A DNA stretch of 41,596 nt from Eubacteriales bacterium (GCA_030529725.1 JAUMWI010000010.1:1-41596); one strand, 5' to 3'; numbered from the stretch's first letter, positions 30,475-40,182 are shown. Program-made: numbers and translations. Notes: generated by a model not told the origin, from the sequence alone.

Positions 30475-31827
30475 TTATTCCATCGTATGAGAGCCGTAAC
30501 CGCTGCGCCACAGCCGCTCAGCTCGCCGGAAAAGCGCTTCTTTCGTGTTGGGCAGCTTCCCGTCAGCCACCTCAAAAAGCAGTTTCCGCAGCACTGCGCC
30601 GATTTGTTTTCCCGTAAAACCGATTTGTTTTACCTCATCGCCGGACAGTGCCAGCTCGCTGACCGTGCAGCAGGCATGTTCGGCAACAAGCAGATCAAAG
30701 ATCGCCTGCGCCTCCAGCCACGGTTTCTGCGCCCGTGCAAGTCCCTCCGGTGCTTTGGCGGCATTGTCGGCGCGCTTGGTCAAAAGAAGATTCCCGACCA
30801 CTTCCCTGCCGTGCCTGACCATCTCCTTATGGATCGCGGCACGCTCCGGCGGAAACAGATCGTCAAAGCAGGCAAGCTGGGCACATACCTGCTCACGCAG
30901 GCTCTTTTCAAAATGCAGCCGCTCCATGATCCCCTCGGCAATTCGGGCGGAAATAGCGGTATGCCCGTAAAAATGTCCGATCCCCTTTTCATCAAAGGTG
31001 AGGCACTGCGGCTTTCCGAGATCATGGAAAAGCATCGTCCAGCGAAGCTCACGCTTTGGCGGTACTGCGCCGACGGCGCGGCAGGTGTGTCCCCAGACAT
31101 CGTAACAGTGATGAAAATTATGCTGCTCGAAGCCGACCGAGGGCAAAATCTCCGGCAGCACCGCACCGAGAATGTCAGGACAGTCCAACAGCACACGCTG
31201 CACATGCTCGCCGCAAAGGAGCTTGTTCAGCTCCGCATACACGCGCTCATGTGCGACGGTTCCCATCAGGTCCCGCAGCTTCCGCGCGGCACACAGCGTC
31301 TCCTCTTCTATCGAAAAGCCGAGTACTGCGGCAAAACGCAGCAACCGGAGCATACGCAGGGCATCTTCTTCAAACCGCGTCTCGGCGTCACCGACACAGC
31401 GCAGCACGCCGAGTCGCAGATCCTCCTGCCCTCTGAACGGATCAACGATCTCCCCTGCGTGTGACAGCGCGATCGCATTGACCGTAAAGTCACGGCGGGA
31501 CAGATCCTCCTCGATCCGGTCGGTAAAGACCACATTTTCCGGGTGGCGATTGTCGCGGTATGCGCCGTCGCGCCGCATGGTAGTGATCTCGATGGGGTGT
31601 CTGCCACTCACGACCGTCACCGTGCCGTGCTTCAAGCCTGTCGGGTGTGCATCCTCACCAAAGAGGTGCAGCACCTCCTCGGGCAGCGCATCGGAGGTCA
31701 TGTCATAATCGGACGGCTCCACACCGCGCAGAAGATCCCGCACGCAGCCGCCGACTAAATACGGTGTAAATCCCGCGTCGGCAAGCGTTTGCTGCACGCA
31801 TTTTACATATTCCGGAATTGTCTGCAC
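30475..31827 (-). CDS. cca: CCA-adding enzyme / tRNA nucleotidyltransferase
   Basis: A 450-residue class II nucleotidyltransferase that builds or repairs tRNA 3' CCA ends. The head has YLVGGCVRDLLRG and the metal-binding DYDMTSD. RRDFTVNAIAL and DPFRGQEDL follow, then the base-selecting EEDALRMLRLLRFAA. A C-terminal HD-type region (LFHDLGKP) is present. I propose the GTG at 31827 (MQTIPEYVKC) because AAAGGTGG ends eight bases upstream; tandem GTGs at 31836 and 31839 fall inside that site and would add three or four residues. Promoter overlaps that of murC (31882-31910). Confidence 0.93.
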   Translation of the reverse strand: MQTIPEYVKCVQQTLADAGFTPYLVGGCVRDLLRGVEPSDYDMTSDALPEEVLHLFGEDAHPTGLKHGTVTVVSGRHPIEITTMRRDGAYRDNRHPENVVFTDRIEEDLSRRDFTVNAIALSHAGEIVDPFRGQEDLRLGVLRCVGDAETRFEEDALRMLRLLRFAAVLGFSIEEETLCAARKLRDLMGTVAHERVYAELNKLLCGEHVQRVLLDCPDILGAVLPEILPSVGFEQHNFHHCYDVWGHTCRAVGAVPPKRELRWTMLFHDLGKPQCLTFDEKGIGHFYGHTAISARIAEGIMERLHFEKSLREQVCAQLACFDDLFPPERAAIHKEMVRHGREVVGNLLLTKRADNAAKAPEGLARAQKPWLEAQAIFDLLVAEHACCTVSELALSGDEVKQIGFTGKQIGAVLRKLLFEVADGKLPNTKEALFRRAERLWRSGYGSHTME

Positions 31828-31860
31828 GGGATACACCACCTTTTTTCTGAAATTTTAGGA

Positions 31861-31889
31861 TTGCGCTTGCGCGTTTGGTATATTATAAT
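31861..31889 (+). promoter_or_regulatory. murC promoter
   Basis: TTGCGC (31861-31866), a 17-base spacer and perfect TATAAT (31884-31889). The -10 box overlaps the divergent cca -10 box. Confidence 0.75.
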
Positions 31890-31910
31890 ATATGAGCTTG
31901 AATTTTGCAA
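31882..31910 (-). promoter_or_regulatory. cca promoter
   Basis: On the minus strand, TTGCAA (31910-31905), a 17-base spacer and perfect TATAAT (31887-31882). It shares four bases of the -10 region with the murC promoter. Confidence 0.75.
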
Positions 31911-31946
31911 ATTATCCTGCACACCGTGCAGTGAAAGGACCTATAT

Positions 31947-33320
31947 ATGGATATTTCCTCTTATCTTGTCCCCGGCAAACGCGCCCACCTCGCCGGAATC
32001 GGCGGCGTTTCCATGAGTCCGCTGGCCGAAGTGCTCCATTCGATGGGGCTTGAGGTTCAGGGTTCCGACATGAGCGAAAATGCCAATGTGCAGCATCTGC
32101 GCTCTCTCGGCATTTCTATCGCCATCGGTCATGCAGCAGATCATCTGGGCAACTGCGATTTCGTCGTCCGCACCGCCGCCATTCATGACGATAATCCTGA
32201 GATTTCCGGTGCTGTGACACGCGGCATTCCCGTTTTTGAGCGCGCACAGGCCTGGGGTGCGATCATGAAAGGCTACAAAAATGCACTGTGCATTTCCGGC
32301 ACGCATGGCAAGACCACGACGACCTCCATGGCAACGCACATCTTCATGGCAGCGCAGAAGGACCCCACCGTTATGATCGGCGGCACGCTCGAGCTTCTGC
32401 ACAGCGGCTACCGTGTCGGCAAGGGCGATACGATCATCGCCGAGAGCTGCGAATACTGCAACTCCTTTTTGAGCTTTTCCCCGACGGTTGCGGTTCTTCT
32501 CAATGTGGAAGCAGACCATCTTGACTTTTTCAAGGATCTTGCCGATATCGAGCACTCGTTCCGCCGTTTTGCCGAGCTTGTCCCCATCGGCGGTCACGTG
32601 GTCGCCAACAAGGACGATGCCGGCGTTCGTGAAACGCTCTCCGGCACCTCTCAGCCTGTCTTTTGGTTCAGTCTCAGCGATCCCTCCGCGCAGTGCCACG
32701 CGGACAATCTTGTGTGGACAAACGGGCTTCCGAGCTTCGATGTCACCGTGCGCGGCTCGCACTATGCGCACGTGTCGCTGCAGGTCGGTGGAGAGCACAA
32801 TGTGATGAATGCGCTTGCCGCAGCAAGTGCAGCATACCTGCTCGGCATTGACGGCAACGCTGTCGGTCTCGGTCTTGCGACCTTCCACGGTGCAGGCCGC
32901 CGCTTTGAGCATAAAGGCTCGTTCCACGGCGCCGAGGTCTATGACGATTACGCCCATCACCCCGGTGAGCTGCATGCGCTTTTAACGATGGCAAAGAAAC
33001 TGCCCTATCAGCGCATTATCTGCGCATTCCAGCCGCACACCTACACGCGCACGAAAGCGCTCTTTGACGAATTTGTGAAGGAGCTGCAGCTGCCCGACAT
33101 CGTTGTTCTTGCGGAAATCTATGCAGCGCGCGAGCAGAACGATCTCGGCATTTCCTCGCAGGATCTTTGCGCAAAGATTCCCGGTTCGATCTACTGCTCC
33201 ACGCTGGACAAAGTTACCGCCGCGCTTGCAGAGCTTGCACAGCCCGGCGATCTCATCCTCACCGTGGGTGCCGGCGACATTTACAAAGCCGGCGAAAAGC
33301 TGCTAAAAGGAGATTCTTAA
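31947..33320 (+). CDS. murC: UDP-N-acetylmuramate--L-alanine ligase
   Basis: A 457-residue Mur ligase that adds the first amino acid of the peptidoglycan stem peptide using ATP. An N-terminal Rossmann-like GIGGVSMSPLAEVL comes first, then the ATP site SGTHGKTTTTSMATH (about 116-130). The central-domain ESCEYCNSFL and NVEADHLDFF, and the C-terminal DDYAHHPGELHALL and AFQPHTYTRTKAL, follow. Length is normal. It is followed after one base by the ProX gene, so both should be translated from one message. Confidence 0.95.
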   Translation: MDISSYLVPGKRAHLAGIGGVSMSPLAEVLHSMGLEVQGSDMSENANVQHLRSLGISIAIGHAADHLGNCDFVVRTAAIHDDNPEISGAVTRGIPVFERAQAWGAIMKGYKNALCISGTHGKTTTTSMATHIFMAAQKDPTVMIGGTLELLHSGYRVGKGDTIIAESCEYCNSFLSFSPTVAVLLNVEADHLDFFKDLADIEHSFRRFAELVPIGGHVVANKDDAGVRETLSGTSQPVFWFSLSDPSAQCHADNLVWTNGLPSFDVTVRGSHYAHVSLQVGGEHNVMNALAAASAAYLLGIDGNAVGLGLATFHGAGRRFEHKGSFHGAEVYDDYAHHPGELHALLTMAKKLPYQRIICAFQPHTYTRTKALFDEFVKELQLPDIVVLAEIYAAREQNDLGISSQDLCAKIPGSIYCSTLDKVTAALAELAQPGDLILTVGAGDIYKAGEKLLKGDS

Positions 33321-33321
33321 C

Positions 33322-33855
33322 ATGCTTATCTCCCGACTCTACGACACCGCTCCCGAAAAAGCCTCCGAGCGCGCGATGGCGTGCTTTGCCCTGCTTGACG
33401 AGCTTGCGATCCCCTATCAGCGCATTGAACATGAGAAGGCTGACACGATGGAGCTTTGCGCCGCGATCTCCGATGCGCTCGAAGTGCGAATCTGCAAGAA
33501 TCTCTTCCTCTGCAACCGTCAGCAGACCGCCTTCTATCTTCTCACGATGCCCGAGGACAAGCCCTTTTATACCAAGGATCTGAGTCATCAGATCGGTTCC
33601 TCCCGACTTTCCTTTGCACCGCCGGAGAAGATGGAGGAACTTCTCGGCTGCACCCCGGGGTCTGCAAGTGTGCTCGGTCTCAAAAACGATACCGACCATC
33701 AAATCCGTCTGCTGATGGATAAGGAGGTCTGTGATGCGCAGTGGTTTGCCTGCCATCCCTGCGACAATACCGGTTCATTGAAATTCAGGACTGCCGATCT
33801 TCTGGAAAAATTTCTCCCTCATGTCGGGCATCCCTACGAGATCGTGGAACTGTAA
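33322..33855 (+). CDS. Prolyl-tRNA editing protein (ProX/YbaK-EbsC family)
   Basis: A 177-residue trans-editing deacylase of the ProXp-ala type, which clears mischarged Ala-tRNA(Pro). Landmarks are FALLDELAIPYQRIEHE, CKNLFLCNRQQTAFYLLTMPEDKPFYTKDLS (with the conserved lysine), LSFAPPEKMEELLGCTPGSASVLGL and WFACHPCDNTGSLKF. Length fits the stand-alone family. It follows murC by one base with an AAAGGAG ribosome site inside the murC end. Confidence 0.9.
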   Translation: MLISRLYDTAPEKASERAMACFALLDELAIPYQRIEHEKADTMELCAAISDALEVRICKNLFLCNRQQTAFYLLTMPEDKPFYTKDLSHQIGSSRLSFAPPEKMEELLGCTPGSASVLGLKNDTDHQIRLLMDKEVCDAQWFACHPCDNTGSLKFRTADLLEKFLPHVGHPYEIVEL

Positions 33856-33863
33856 AAAGAAGC

Positions 33864-33889
33864 AAAAGCTCCCGAATTCGGGAGCTTTT
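33864..33889. terminator. Bidirectional terminator between proX and the PPTase gene
   Basis: A perfect palindrome built from AAAAGCTCCC, GAATTC and GGGAGCTTTT, with A-rich and T-rich flanks, serving two converging genes. Confidence 0.9.
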
Positions 33890-33896
33890 TGTTATT

Positions 33897-34487
33897 TCAT
33901 TTCAGTGTAAATTTCTTGACCTCTTCCAGCTCGTCCCCGGAGTGTGTACAGACACACGCGACATAGCCCGGAAACGGATCGAGAAAGCAAAATCTTTCCC
34001 CGTGCATTGTGGGGGAATCGTCCCTCCGCATGGCTCCAAGTCCCGTGCCGCCCCACTTGCCTCGGCTCTCACGGCGCACCCAGCTTTCAAAAAACTCTTT
34101 TTCCGTGCTGACGCTTGCAATGCGCTGCATGGTACGCTCGCTCACCGGACGGATGCGTTCAATATCCACGCCGATGGGCTGATCGTGAATCCCGACAAGT
34201 ACTGCGCCGCGTGTGTGGCTGATGTTGAACTGCACCTCAGGATGCTCCGCGAAGCCGGGCTTTCCGTATCTGTTGTAGGACAGTTCCGGAATCTCCTTCC
34301 ACCCGTACAGCTCATAAAGCCCGTATTGCAGTGCAGCGTAGGCGCACAGCGGCTCATGCTGAAGCTCCGGACGCGGCAAATGCTCTAACCGGCGGCGGCG
34401 CTCATAGGGAACAAAACGCAGCAGCGTTTGTACCTCCTGTTCCCGCAGGGGTCGGGACAGTTCGATTGCATATAAATGTATATTCAC
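33897..34487 (-). CDS. 4'-Phosphopantetheinyl transferase (Sfp type)
   Basis: A 196-residue protein that transfers the phosphopantetheine arm from CoA to carrier proteins. It has YGKPGF, FNISHTRGAVLVGI, the Mg-binding GVDIERIRPVSERTM, and FFESWVRRES in place of the commoner WTLKEA motif, with the acidic residue kept. I propose the GTG at 34487 (MNIHLYAIELS) because AGGAGG lies seven bases upstream; an in-frame GTG at 34505 has no ribosome site. It is monocistronic behind a perfect consensus promoter. No NRPS or PKS gene is nearby, so its carrier-protein target is unknown. Confidence 0.88.
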   Translation of the reverse strand: MNIHLYAIELSRPLREQEVQTLLRFVPYERRRRLEHLPRPELQHEPLCAYAALQYGLYELYGWKEIPELSYNRYGKPGFAEHPEVQFNISHTRGAVLVGIHDQPIGVDIERIRPVSERTMQRIASVSTEKEFFESWVRRESRGKWGGTGLGAMRRDDSPTMHGERFCFLDPFPGYVACVCTHSGDELEEVKKFTLK

Positions 34488-34501
34488 CGCTCCGCCTCCT
34501 G

Positions 34502-34517
34502 CCACAACATCTTGTGG
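34502..34517. promoter_or_regulatory. Palindrome at the PPTase transcription start
   Basis: CCACAA, four bases, TTGTGG: a perfect 6-base inverted repeat spanning the predicted start of transcription. The promoter spacer carries a related ACACAAGTTGT. Possible operator. Confidence 0.4.
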
Positions 34518-34519
34518 TT

Positions 34520-34548
34520 ATTATAACCCGGACGACACAAGTTGTCAA
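34520..34548 (-). promoter_or_regulatory. Perfect consensus promoter of the PPTase gene
   Basis: TTGACA (34548-34543), a 17-base spacer and TATAAT (34525-34520) on the minus strand; all twelve hexamer bases match consensus. Confidence 0.88.
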
Positions 34549-34673
34549 ATTCAACCGGCACATTTTCAGTTTTTTTAAATCTTTTTGAAAAAAAAGAGGA
34601 AAACCGATTTTTTTGGCGTATAAGGATATTTGTACGGATTTGTACAACAAAATCAAGGGAAGGAGGTCGGCGC

Positions 34674-36455
34674 ATGGCATTTGACAGGCGTTTCGTGGAA
34701 GAACTGATTGAGCGCAGCGACATTGTCGATGTGGTCGGCAGCTACGTTCCTTTGACCAGCAAAGGCGGCAGCTATTGGGGCTGCTGTCCGTTCCACAGCG
34801 AAAAGACCCCTTCGTTCCACGTGATACCGGACAAGCAGATGTGTTACTGCTTCGGCTGCAAAAAAGGCGGCGGCGTCATCAACTTTGTGATGGAGATGGA
34901 AAACCTCTCCTATCCGGACGCGGTGCGCTTCCTTGCCAAGCGTGTGAACATGACTGTGCCGGAGGAGGAGCATGATGACGGCAGCCGCCTGAGATCGCGC
35001 ATTTTGCAGCTCAACCGCGATGCGGCGCGATTCTATTACGAGCAGCTCCACTCTCCCAAGGGCACAGCGGTGCTTGAATACATGAAAGGCCGCAAAATCA
35101 CGCAGAAAAATGCCATGAACTTCGGCCTCGGCGCGGCAGCGGACGAATGGGACGGTCTGATCACCGCAATGCGGCAAAAAGGCTACGGTGACGGTGAGCT
35201 TCTTGCCTCCGGCCTTGCCGTGCGGAGCAAAAACGGCGGCATTTACGATAAATTCCGCAACCGCCTTATTTTTCCCGTCATTGATGTGCGCGGCGATGTG
35301 CTTGCCTTCGGCGGACGAATTGTGGATAAGAATTCGGACGCTGCAAAGTATATGAACACACAGGAAACCGCAGTTTACAGCAAACGCCGCGTGCTGTACG
35401 GTCTGAATCTCGCCAAGAAAAGCAAACGTGAAAACATCATCCTCGTGGAAGGCAACATCGACGTGGTAATGCTCCATCAGGCGGGCTTTGACAATGCCTG
35501 CGCCTCGATGGGCACGGCGCTGACTCAGGAGCAGATCCGGCTTCTCTCGCGCTACACCAAGGAGCTTGTTCTCTGCTATGACAACGATGACGCCGGAAAA
35601 GCCGCTACGCAGAAGGCGCTCTCTCTTTTAAACGATACCGACTTCCACGTCAGAGTTTTAGAGCTTCCCCGCCGTCTGGTAGACGGGCAGTACATCAAGC
35701 AGGACGCGGACGACTTCATTAAATTCCACGGAGCCGACGCCTTTGAGCATCTGCTCTCAGGCAGCGAAAGCGGCATCGACTTCCGCATGGCGCAGATCGC
35801 CGGACAGTTCGATCTCAAGACTGACCGCGGACGCATCGAATACGCATCGGCTGCGGCCAAGCTTCTTGCAACGCTTTCCAACGCGGTCGAGCGTGAGGTC
35901 TATACCATGCGCGCCGCCGAAGCTGCCGGCATTACCGCCGATGCAATGAAGCTGGAAGTGAGCCGGGCATTCAAGCAAAAAGCGTATCACGAGAAAAAGG
36001 CGCAGGAACGCAAGGATCTGAATCCCGTGACAAACCTTCAGCCGCGTGAGCGCACGATCCGCTATGACGATCTGCGTTCGGCACTTGCTGAGGAAGGTGT
36101 CTTGCGGCTGCTCGCGTTGGACGATTCTCTCTTCGGTCCCGAGCCGCCGCTGCAGGAGTCCGAGTTTTCCTCTCCTCTTCTGGGCAGGTTATTCAGCGTC
36201 CTCTGGTCGCAGGTAAAGCAGACCGGGAAAATCAATGTCGGTGCCCTCGCAGGAGACTTTACACAGGAGGAAATCAACCACCTCAGCGGTATCCTGCAAA
36301 AGCCGGAATCTCTTAAAAACGCGGCGCAGGCCCTGCAGGACTATTGCCGCATCATTCAGGAAAGTGCAAACAAGCGCACAGCGGAGCATTACGATCCGCT
36401 TGCAGCCGCCATGGAAAAATACAAATATAAAGCTAACGGAGGAAAGCTGCTATGA
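34674..36455 (+). CDS. dnaG: DNA primase
   Basis: A 593-residue primase. The zinc finger is C38-PF-H41 and C59-x2-C62 in the [11 protein letters not shown] and CFGC motifs. The catalytic core follows ([30 protein letters not shown]), with the TOPRIM residues in [16 protein letters not shown] and [12 protein letters not shown]. The C-terminal region contacts DnaB helicase. The ATG at 34674 has AGGAGG upstream, while the frame is open 44 codons further back. Its stop overlaps rpoD (ATGA). rpsU, often first in this macromolecular-synthesis operon, is absent. No convincing promoter was found in the upstream 120 bases. Confidence 0.96.
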   Translation: MAFDRRFVEELIERSDIVDVVGSYVPLTSKGGSYWGCCPFHSEKTPSFHVIPDKQMCYCFGCKKGGGVINFVMEMENLSYPDAVRFLAKRVNMTVPEEEHDDGSRLRSRILQLNRDAARFYYEQLHSPKGTAVLEYMKGRKITQKNAMNFGLGAAADEWDGLITAMRQKGYGDGELLASGLAVRSKNGGIYDKFRNRLIFPVIDVRGDVLAFGGRIVDKNSDAAKYMNTQETAVYSKRRVLYGLNLAKKSKRENIILVEGNIDVVMLHQAGFDNACASMGTALTQEQIRLLSRYTKELVLCYDNDDAGKAATQKALSLLNDTDFHVRVLELPRRLVDGQYIKQDADDFIKFHGADAFEHLLSGSESGIDFRMAQIAGQFDLKTDRGRIEYASAAAKLLATLSNAVEREVYTMRAAEAAGITADAMKLEVSRAFKQKAYHEKKAQERKDLNPVTNLQPRERTIRYDDLRSALAEEGVLRLLALDDSLFGPEPPLQESEFSSPLLGRLFSVLWSQVKQTGKINVGALAGDFTQEEINHLSGILQKPESLKNAAQALQDYCRIIQESANKRTAEHYDPLAAAMEKYKYKANGGKLL

Positions 36456-37861
36456 ACGACACAAACGATATCTATCAGGGCATGAGCGAAGAGGAACTGA
36501 GCGCACAGGCAGACGCTCTGCTTGCTGCAGAAGGCATCGCTTCCCCGAAGAAGAAAGCCGCAAAAGACGCAAAAAAGGCAGAGAAAGTCACTGAAACGGC
36601 ACCTGATAAGAAATATGCACCGCTCGATGAGAAGGTCATTTCCTCCCTCCCCGCGGCATCGCTCTTGGAAGGCAGCGAAAAGCTGCGTGATCTCTTTGCC
36701 AAGGGCAAGAGCAAACACAAGCTTGAATCTGCCGAGCTGATGGAAGTGCTCGATGAGATGGAGCTTGACGGAGATCAGATGGATCACATCTATGACTCTT
36801 TGGAGGTGCTGCGCATCGAAGTCGGCACACCGGAGCTGATCGACAATGAGGATGTTCTCGATGATGAGCCTCCTCTGGAAGCCATTGCCGAAATTGAAGA
36901 GGAGGAGCTGGTCGATCCCAACGAGCTGGTGGACAGCTTTTCTATTGACGATCCCGTCCGCATGTACCTCAAGGAGATCGGTAAGGTCGCGCTGCTCTCC
37001 GCTGACGATGAAGTTGCGCTGGCAACTGCCATGAGTGAGGGCGTTGCCGCTCAGGAAAAGCTGGACGCCGCCGAAGCAGACGGTACCGTGCTGAGCGAAG
37101 AAGACGCAGCCGCTCTTCATGCTGCTGTCAAGGAAGGGGAAAAAGCCAAGCAAAAGCTTGCGGAAGCCAACCTTCGTCTGGTCGTCTCCATTGCCAAGCG
37201 TTACGTTGGCCGCGGCATGCTCTTCCTGGATCTGATTCAGGAAGGTAATCTGGGTCTGATCAAGGCTGTGGAGAAGTTTGACCACACCAAGGGCTATAAG
37301 TTCTCCACCTATGCTACCTGGTGGATCCGTCAGGCCATCACCCGCGCCATTGCCGATCAGGCACGCACCATCCGCATCCCTGTTCACATGGTGGAGACCA
37401 TCAACAAGGTCATTCGCGTCTCGCGTCAGCTGCTGCAGGAGCTGGGACACGATCCCTCCCCGGAGGAGATTTCCCTGGAAATGGGTATGCCCGTTGACAA
37501 AGTGCGCGAAATTCTGAAGATTGCACAGGAACCGGTCTCCCTCGAAACGCCCATCGGTGAAGAGGAAGACAGCCATCTTGGTGACTTTATCCCGGACGAA
37601 GCTGCCAGCGAGCCGAGCGAGGCAGCCTCCTTCACGCTGCTGCAGGAGCAGCTCGTGGATGTACTCTCCACGCTTACCCCGCGTGAGGAGAAAGTACTCA
37701 AGCTCCGCTTCGGCATTGAGGACGGTCGTCCCCGCACGCTGGAGGAAGTCGGCAAGGAGTTCAACGTCACACGCGAGCGTATTCGTCAGATCGAGGCTAA
37801 GGCTCTGCGCAAGCTCCGTCACCCCAGCCGCAGCAAGAAGCTGAAGGACTTCTTGAACTGA
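36452..37861 (+). CDS. rpoD: Principal sigma factor (sigma-70/RpoD)
   Basis: A 469-residue sigma-A. Residues 1-160 are the acidic and lysine-rich region 1.1. Region 1.2 begins at [12 protein letters not shown] (167-178). A non-conserved insert of about 35 residues (199-233) is followed by regions 2.1-2.4 ([34 protein letters not shown]), which read the -10 box. Region 3 follows, and region 4 ([17 protein letters not shown]; [25 protein letters not shown]) reads the -35 box. It is translated by overlap with dnaG and closed by a terminator at 37871-37897. Confidence 0.97.
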   Translation: MNDTNDIYQGMSEEELSAQADALLAAEGIASPKKKAAKDAKKAEKVTETAPDKKYAPLDEKVISSLPAASLLEGSEKLRDLFAKGKSKHKLESAELMEVLDEMELDGDQMDHIYDSLEVLRIEVGTPELIDNEDVLDDEPPLEAIAEIEEEELVDPNELVDSFSIDDPVRMYLKEIGKVALLSADDEVALATAMSEGVAAQEKLDAAEADGTVLSEEDAAALHAAVKEGEKAKQKLAEANLRLVVSIAKRYVGRGMLFLDLIQEGNLGLIKAVEKFDHTKGYKFSTYATWWIRQAITRAIADQARTIRIPVHMVETINKVIRVSRQLLQELGHDPSPEEISLEMGMPVDKVREILKIAQEPVSLETPIGEEEDSHLGDFIPDEAASEPSEAASFTLLQEQLVDVLSTLTPREEKVLKLRFGIEDGRPRTLEEVGKEFNVTRERIRQIEAKALRKLRHPSRSKKLKDFLN

Positions 37862-37870
37862 AAACATTAA

Positions 37871-37897
37871 TTCCGCCGCGACTGCGGCGGAATTTTA
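37871..37897 (+). terminator. Terminator of dnaG-rpoD
   Basis: TTCCGCCGC pairs with GCGGCGGAA around GACT, followed by TTTTATT. Confidence 0.9.
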
Positions 37898-37983
37898 TTC
37901 AGCTCATTCCCCGATTGTCACATAACTGCCATGCGGAACTATTAACAATGTGTAAAGGTTTCCCTCCCTCGCAGTTTCTGCTA

Positions 37984-38013
37984 TTGACAGATCTTTATTC
38001 TTTTTGCTACATT
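37984..38013 (+). promoter_or_regulatory. Promoter of the DegV gene
   Basis: TTGACA (37984-37989), an 18-base spacer and TACATT (38008-38013). Confidence 0.7.
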
Positions 38014-38048
38014 GTTTTTATCCAAAAACGCAAAAGTGAGGATCCTCT

Positions 38049-38888
38049 ATGAAATGGAGCATTGTGGCAGATTCTTCCTGTGATCTGGTGAAGGACGATT
38101 TCAACTGTGAGGCATTTGGTTTTTCAACCGTGCCGTTCACCATCCGTATCGGAGACAAAGAGTACGTAGACTGCGAGGAGCTGGATACCGAGGAGCTGCT
38201 TGAGGCGATGGAGCATTGCCCCCAGATCGGCAGCACGGCCTGTCCCTCTCCGCACGCCTGGGCAGAGGAGTTTACGAAGGCGGAGAACATTATCTCCGTA
38301 ACCATTTCTGACAACCTCTCCGGCAGCTACAACAGCGCCGTGACTGCCAAGCAGATTCTCCTTGCTGAATGTTCGCATAAGAAGATCGCCGTACTGAATT
38401 CCAAATCGACCGGCCCTGCGATCGCCCTGCTCATCCGCCATATTGCGCAGATGATCCGCTGCGACGCTTCTTTTGACTCCATTCATGACGAAGCGGAGGA
38501 TCTGGTACATAATATAAAAACCGTATTCGCGCTCACCTGCTTTGACAATCTTGTCAAAAACGGAAGAATGAGCAAACTCACCGGTTTTATTGCCAAAAAG
38601 CTTGGTATGTGGGGCATCGGGATCGGCAGCCCGGAGGGCACGATCAAAATGAAAGGAAAAGTCCGTGGCGCATCCGGTGCGATCAGTGCCATTGTTGACG
38701 ACCTGCATCAGCGCGGCTTCCAGGGAAAAGAACTCATAATCAGCCATTGTCATAATGCCGAGTTTGCCCAAGCCCTGCGTGAGAGGATTGCCGAGCGTTG
38801 GCCCGATGCCGACATCACCGTGCTCAAAACGCGCGGTCTCGATAGCTTCTACGCCGAGCGCGGCGGCATTATCCTTTCCTATCTCTGA
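38049..38888 (+). CDS. DegV-family fatty-acid-binding protein
   Basis: A 279-residue protein of the DegV/FakB fold, which presents a fatty acid to a FakA kinase. It starts IVADSSCDL, then has GSTACPSPHAWAEEF, SDNLSGSYNSAVTAKQ and the C-terminal RGLDSFYAERGGIILSYL, with the Thr/Ser residues that bind the carboxylate. Residues 100-120 and the KNGRMSKLTGFIAKKLGM stretch are typical. GTGAGGA precedes the ATG. It is monocistronic. A FakA partner is not in the window. Confidence 0.9.
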   Translation: MKWSIVADSSCDLVKDDFNCEAFGFSTVPFTIRIGDKEYVDCEELDTEELLEAMEHCPQIGSTACPSPHAWAEEFTKAENIISVTISDNLSGSYNSAVTAKQILLAECSHKKIAVLNSKSTGPAIALLIRHIAQMIRCDASFDSIHDEAEDLVHNIKTVFALTCFDNLVKNGRMSKLTGFIAKKLGMWGIGIGSPEGTIKMKGKVRGASGAISAIVDDLHQRGFQGKELIISHCHNAEFAQALRERIAERWPDADITVLKTRGLDSFYAERGGIILSYL

Positions 38889-38903
38889 TCCCGTTTACGA
38901 AAT

Positions 38904-38944
38904 GCGGACAAGACAGGTCATTTCTGTCTTGCCCGCATTTTTTG
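38904..38944. terminator. Terminator after the DegV gene
   Basis: TGCGGACAAGACAG pairs with CTGTCTTGCCCGCA (one mismatch), a 7-base loop, then six T residues. It may also serve the converging gene ending at 38951. Confidence 0.88.
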
Positions 38945-38950
38945 TTTTGC

Positions 38951-40024
38951 TTATGCTCGTTTCAACAGGTGCTGCGCTTCGGTATGTGCCAAATCGTACA
39001 CGCCGTCAAAGTCAACGAACGGGTTGTAGACTTTTTCCAGCGCATCGTGCATTTTTTTCGCTTCCTTCAATTTTTCAACGGCCTCACCGCGCAGCTCACG
39101 CTCGATCCGACGAATGAAGCGCAGTTTTGCCTTTTCCGCTCGGGAAATACCGCCGTCTGCCATTGCATCAAGACGGATGCGGCGATACACCTCCCCCTGA
39201 TAAGGTGTTCTTTCGTTTGAAGTAACAAAGGCCACCCCACGTTCCGCCAGCAGCACATGCTGCAACTCCGTCGGACGGTCAGGGTTCAGGCAGGCAAGCA
39301 CATGTTCCCCGTTTGCTGCCGCGGCGCCGCAAATCATACGCAGCGCACCGTTTCCCAGCCCGGAACTGTCGCAAAATTCGTAAACACGGGGGCAAAGCGT
39401 CTCCACCGTATCGAATCGGCAGAGTTCTCCGGCATTGGTCACGCCGCCCAGAAATGCATAGGAAACGCTGCCTGCATGGGCATTTTTGTGCTTGAGCTCG
39501 CGTGCGATGATGCCTCTTGTGCGGCGCTCGAGCTTTGCAAAATCCATATGCGTGTGGATACTTGCACGGCGTTCAGACTCCACCTCGTCTGCCGCGCGAA
39601 GGACATGATACGCCTCGCGGTAGTAAGCGCGGTACGCATCGGTGAGGGCGATCAGCTCCGCACGCTTTTGCTTGGTTCCTTCCACATCATAAAAGCGCGT
39701 CAGATCAAGATACCGCTCACAGGCGACCGTGTAGGTCGGCTCCAGTACATGGGGTGCAGTGCCGTCCACCATTGCGATGCGCAGTTCGGGGAAAATTGCC
39801 CCGTCCAGCGAATCGGGATCCCCAGAGCAGTGGATATACACCGGTGTGTATCCTGCGTCGCACAGTTCCGCGCTTACCGTCCGCATAAAGGATGATTTGC
39901 CGCAGCCGGGGCCGCCTTTTATGATCAACAGGTCATCAAAGCGCGCCGAAAGCAGTTGATCGTATTGTGAAGAAAATCCCTGTGCGCTGTTCGCGCCAAG
40001 GAAAATATGAGCCGTTTTTTTCAT
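38951..40024 (-). CDS. P-loop ATPase of unknown function (PRK06851-like)
   Basis: A 357-residue protein with a clear Walker A, KGGPGCGKSSFM (36-47), near the N-terminus. YIHCSGDPDSLDGAIFPELRIAMVDGTAPH (acidic Walker B-like region) and a second nucleotide-fold half after about 170 follow. It resembles the uncharacterised PRK06851-type proteins of Firmicutes. No transmembrane helix is seen. A charged helical segment (about 290-345) may dimerise. GGAGG precedes the ATG closely. Monocistronic; neighbours give no functional clue. Confidence 0.75.
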   Translation of the reverse strand: MKKTAHIFLGANSAQGFSSQYDQLLSARFDDLLIIKGGPGCGKSSFMRTVSAELCDAGYTPVYIHCSGDPDSLDGAIFPELRIAMVDGTAPHVLEPTYTVACERYLDLTRFYDVEGTKQKRAELIALTDAYRAYYREAYHVLRAADEVESERRASIHTHMDFAKLERRTRGIIARELKHKNAHAGSVSYAFLGGVTNAGELCRFDTVETLCPRVYEFCDSSGLGNGALRMICGAAAANGEHVLACLNPDRPTELQHVLLAERGVAFVTSNERTPYQGEVYRRIRLDAMADGGISRAEKAKLRFIRRIERELRGEAVEKLKEAKKMHDALEKVYNPFVDFDGVYDLAHTEAQHLLKRA

Positions 40025-40102
40025 AGAACTCCTCCAAGGAAAACATTCCTACTGTCAAGATATGCATTCAGAGTTGTCCCTGTCTGTATTTAGGCTCAAA
40101 AT

Positions 40103-40138
40103 AAGAGCAAGACCGACATTCGTGCCGGTCTTGCTCTT
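40103..40138 (-). terminator. Terminator of infC-rpmI-rplT
   Basis: A 16-base inverted repeat with one mismatch (AAGAGCAAGACCGACA with TGCCGGTCTTGCTCTT) and a TTCG loop on the plus strand. It is followed by ATTTT on the minus strand, 45 bases after the rplT stop. Confidence 0.8.
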
Positions 40139-40182
40139 TTAATCAACTGTTCTTCACAGTTTCTTTTTTTGAAGTTCTTAAA

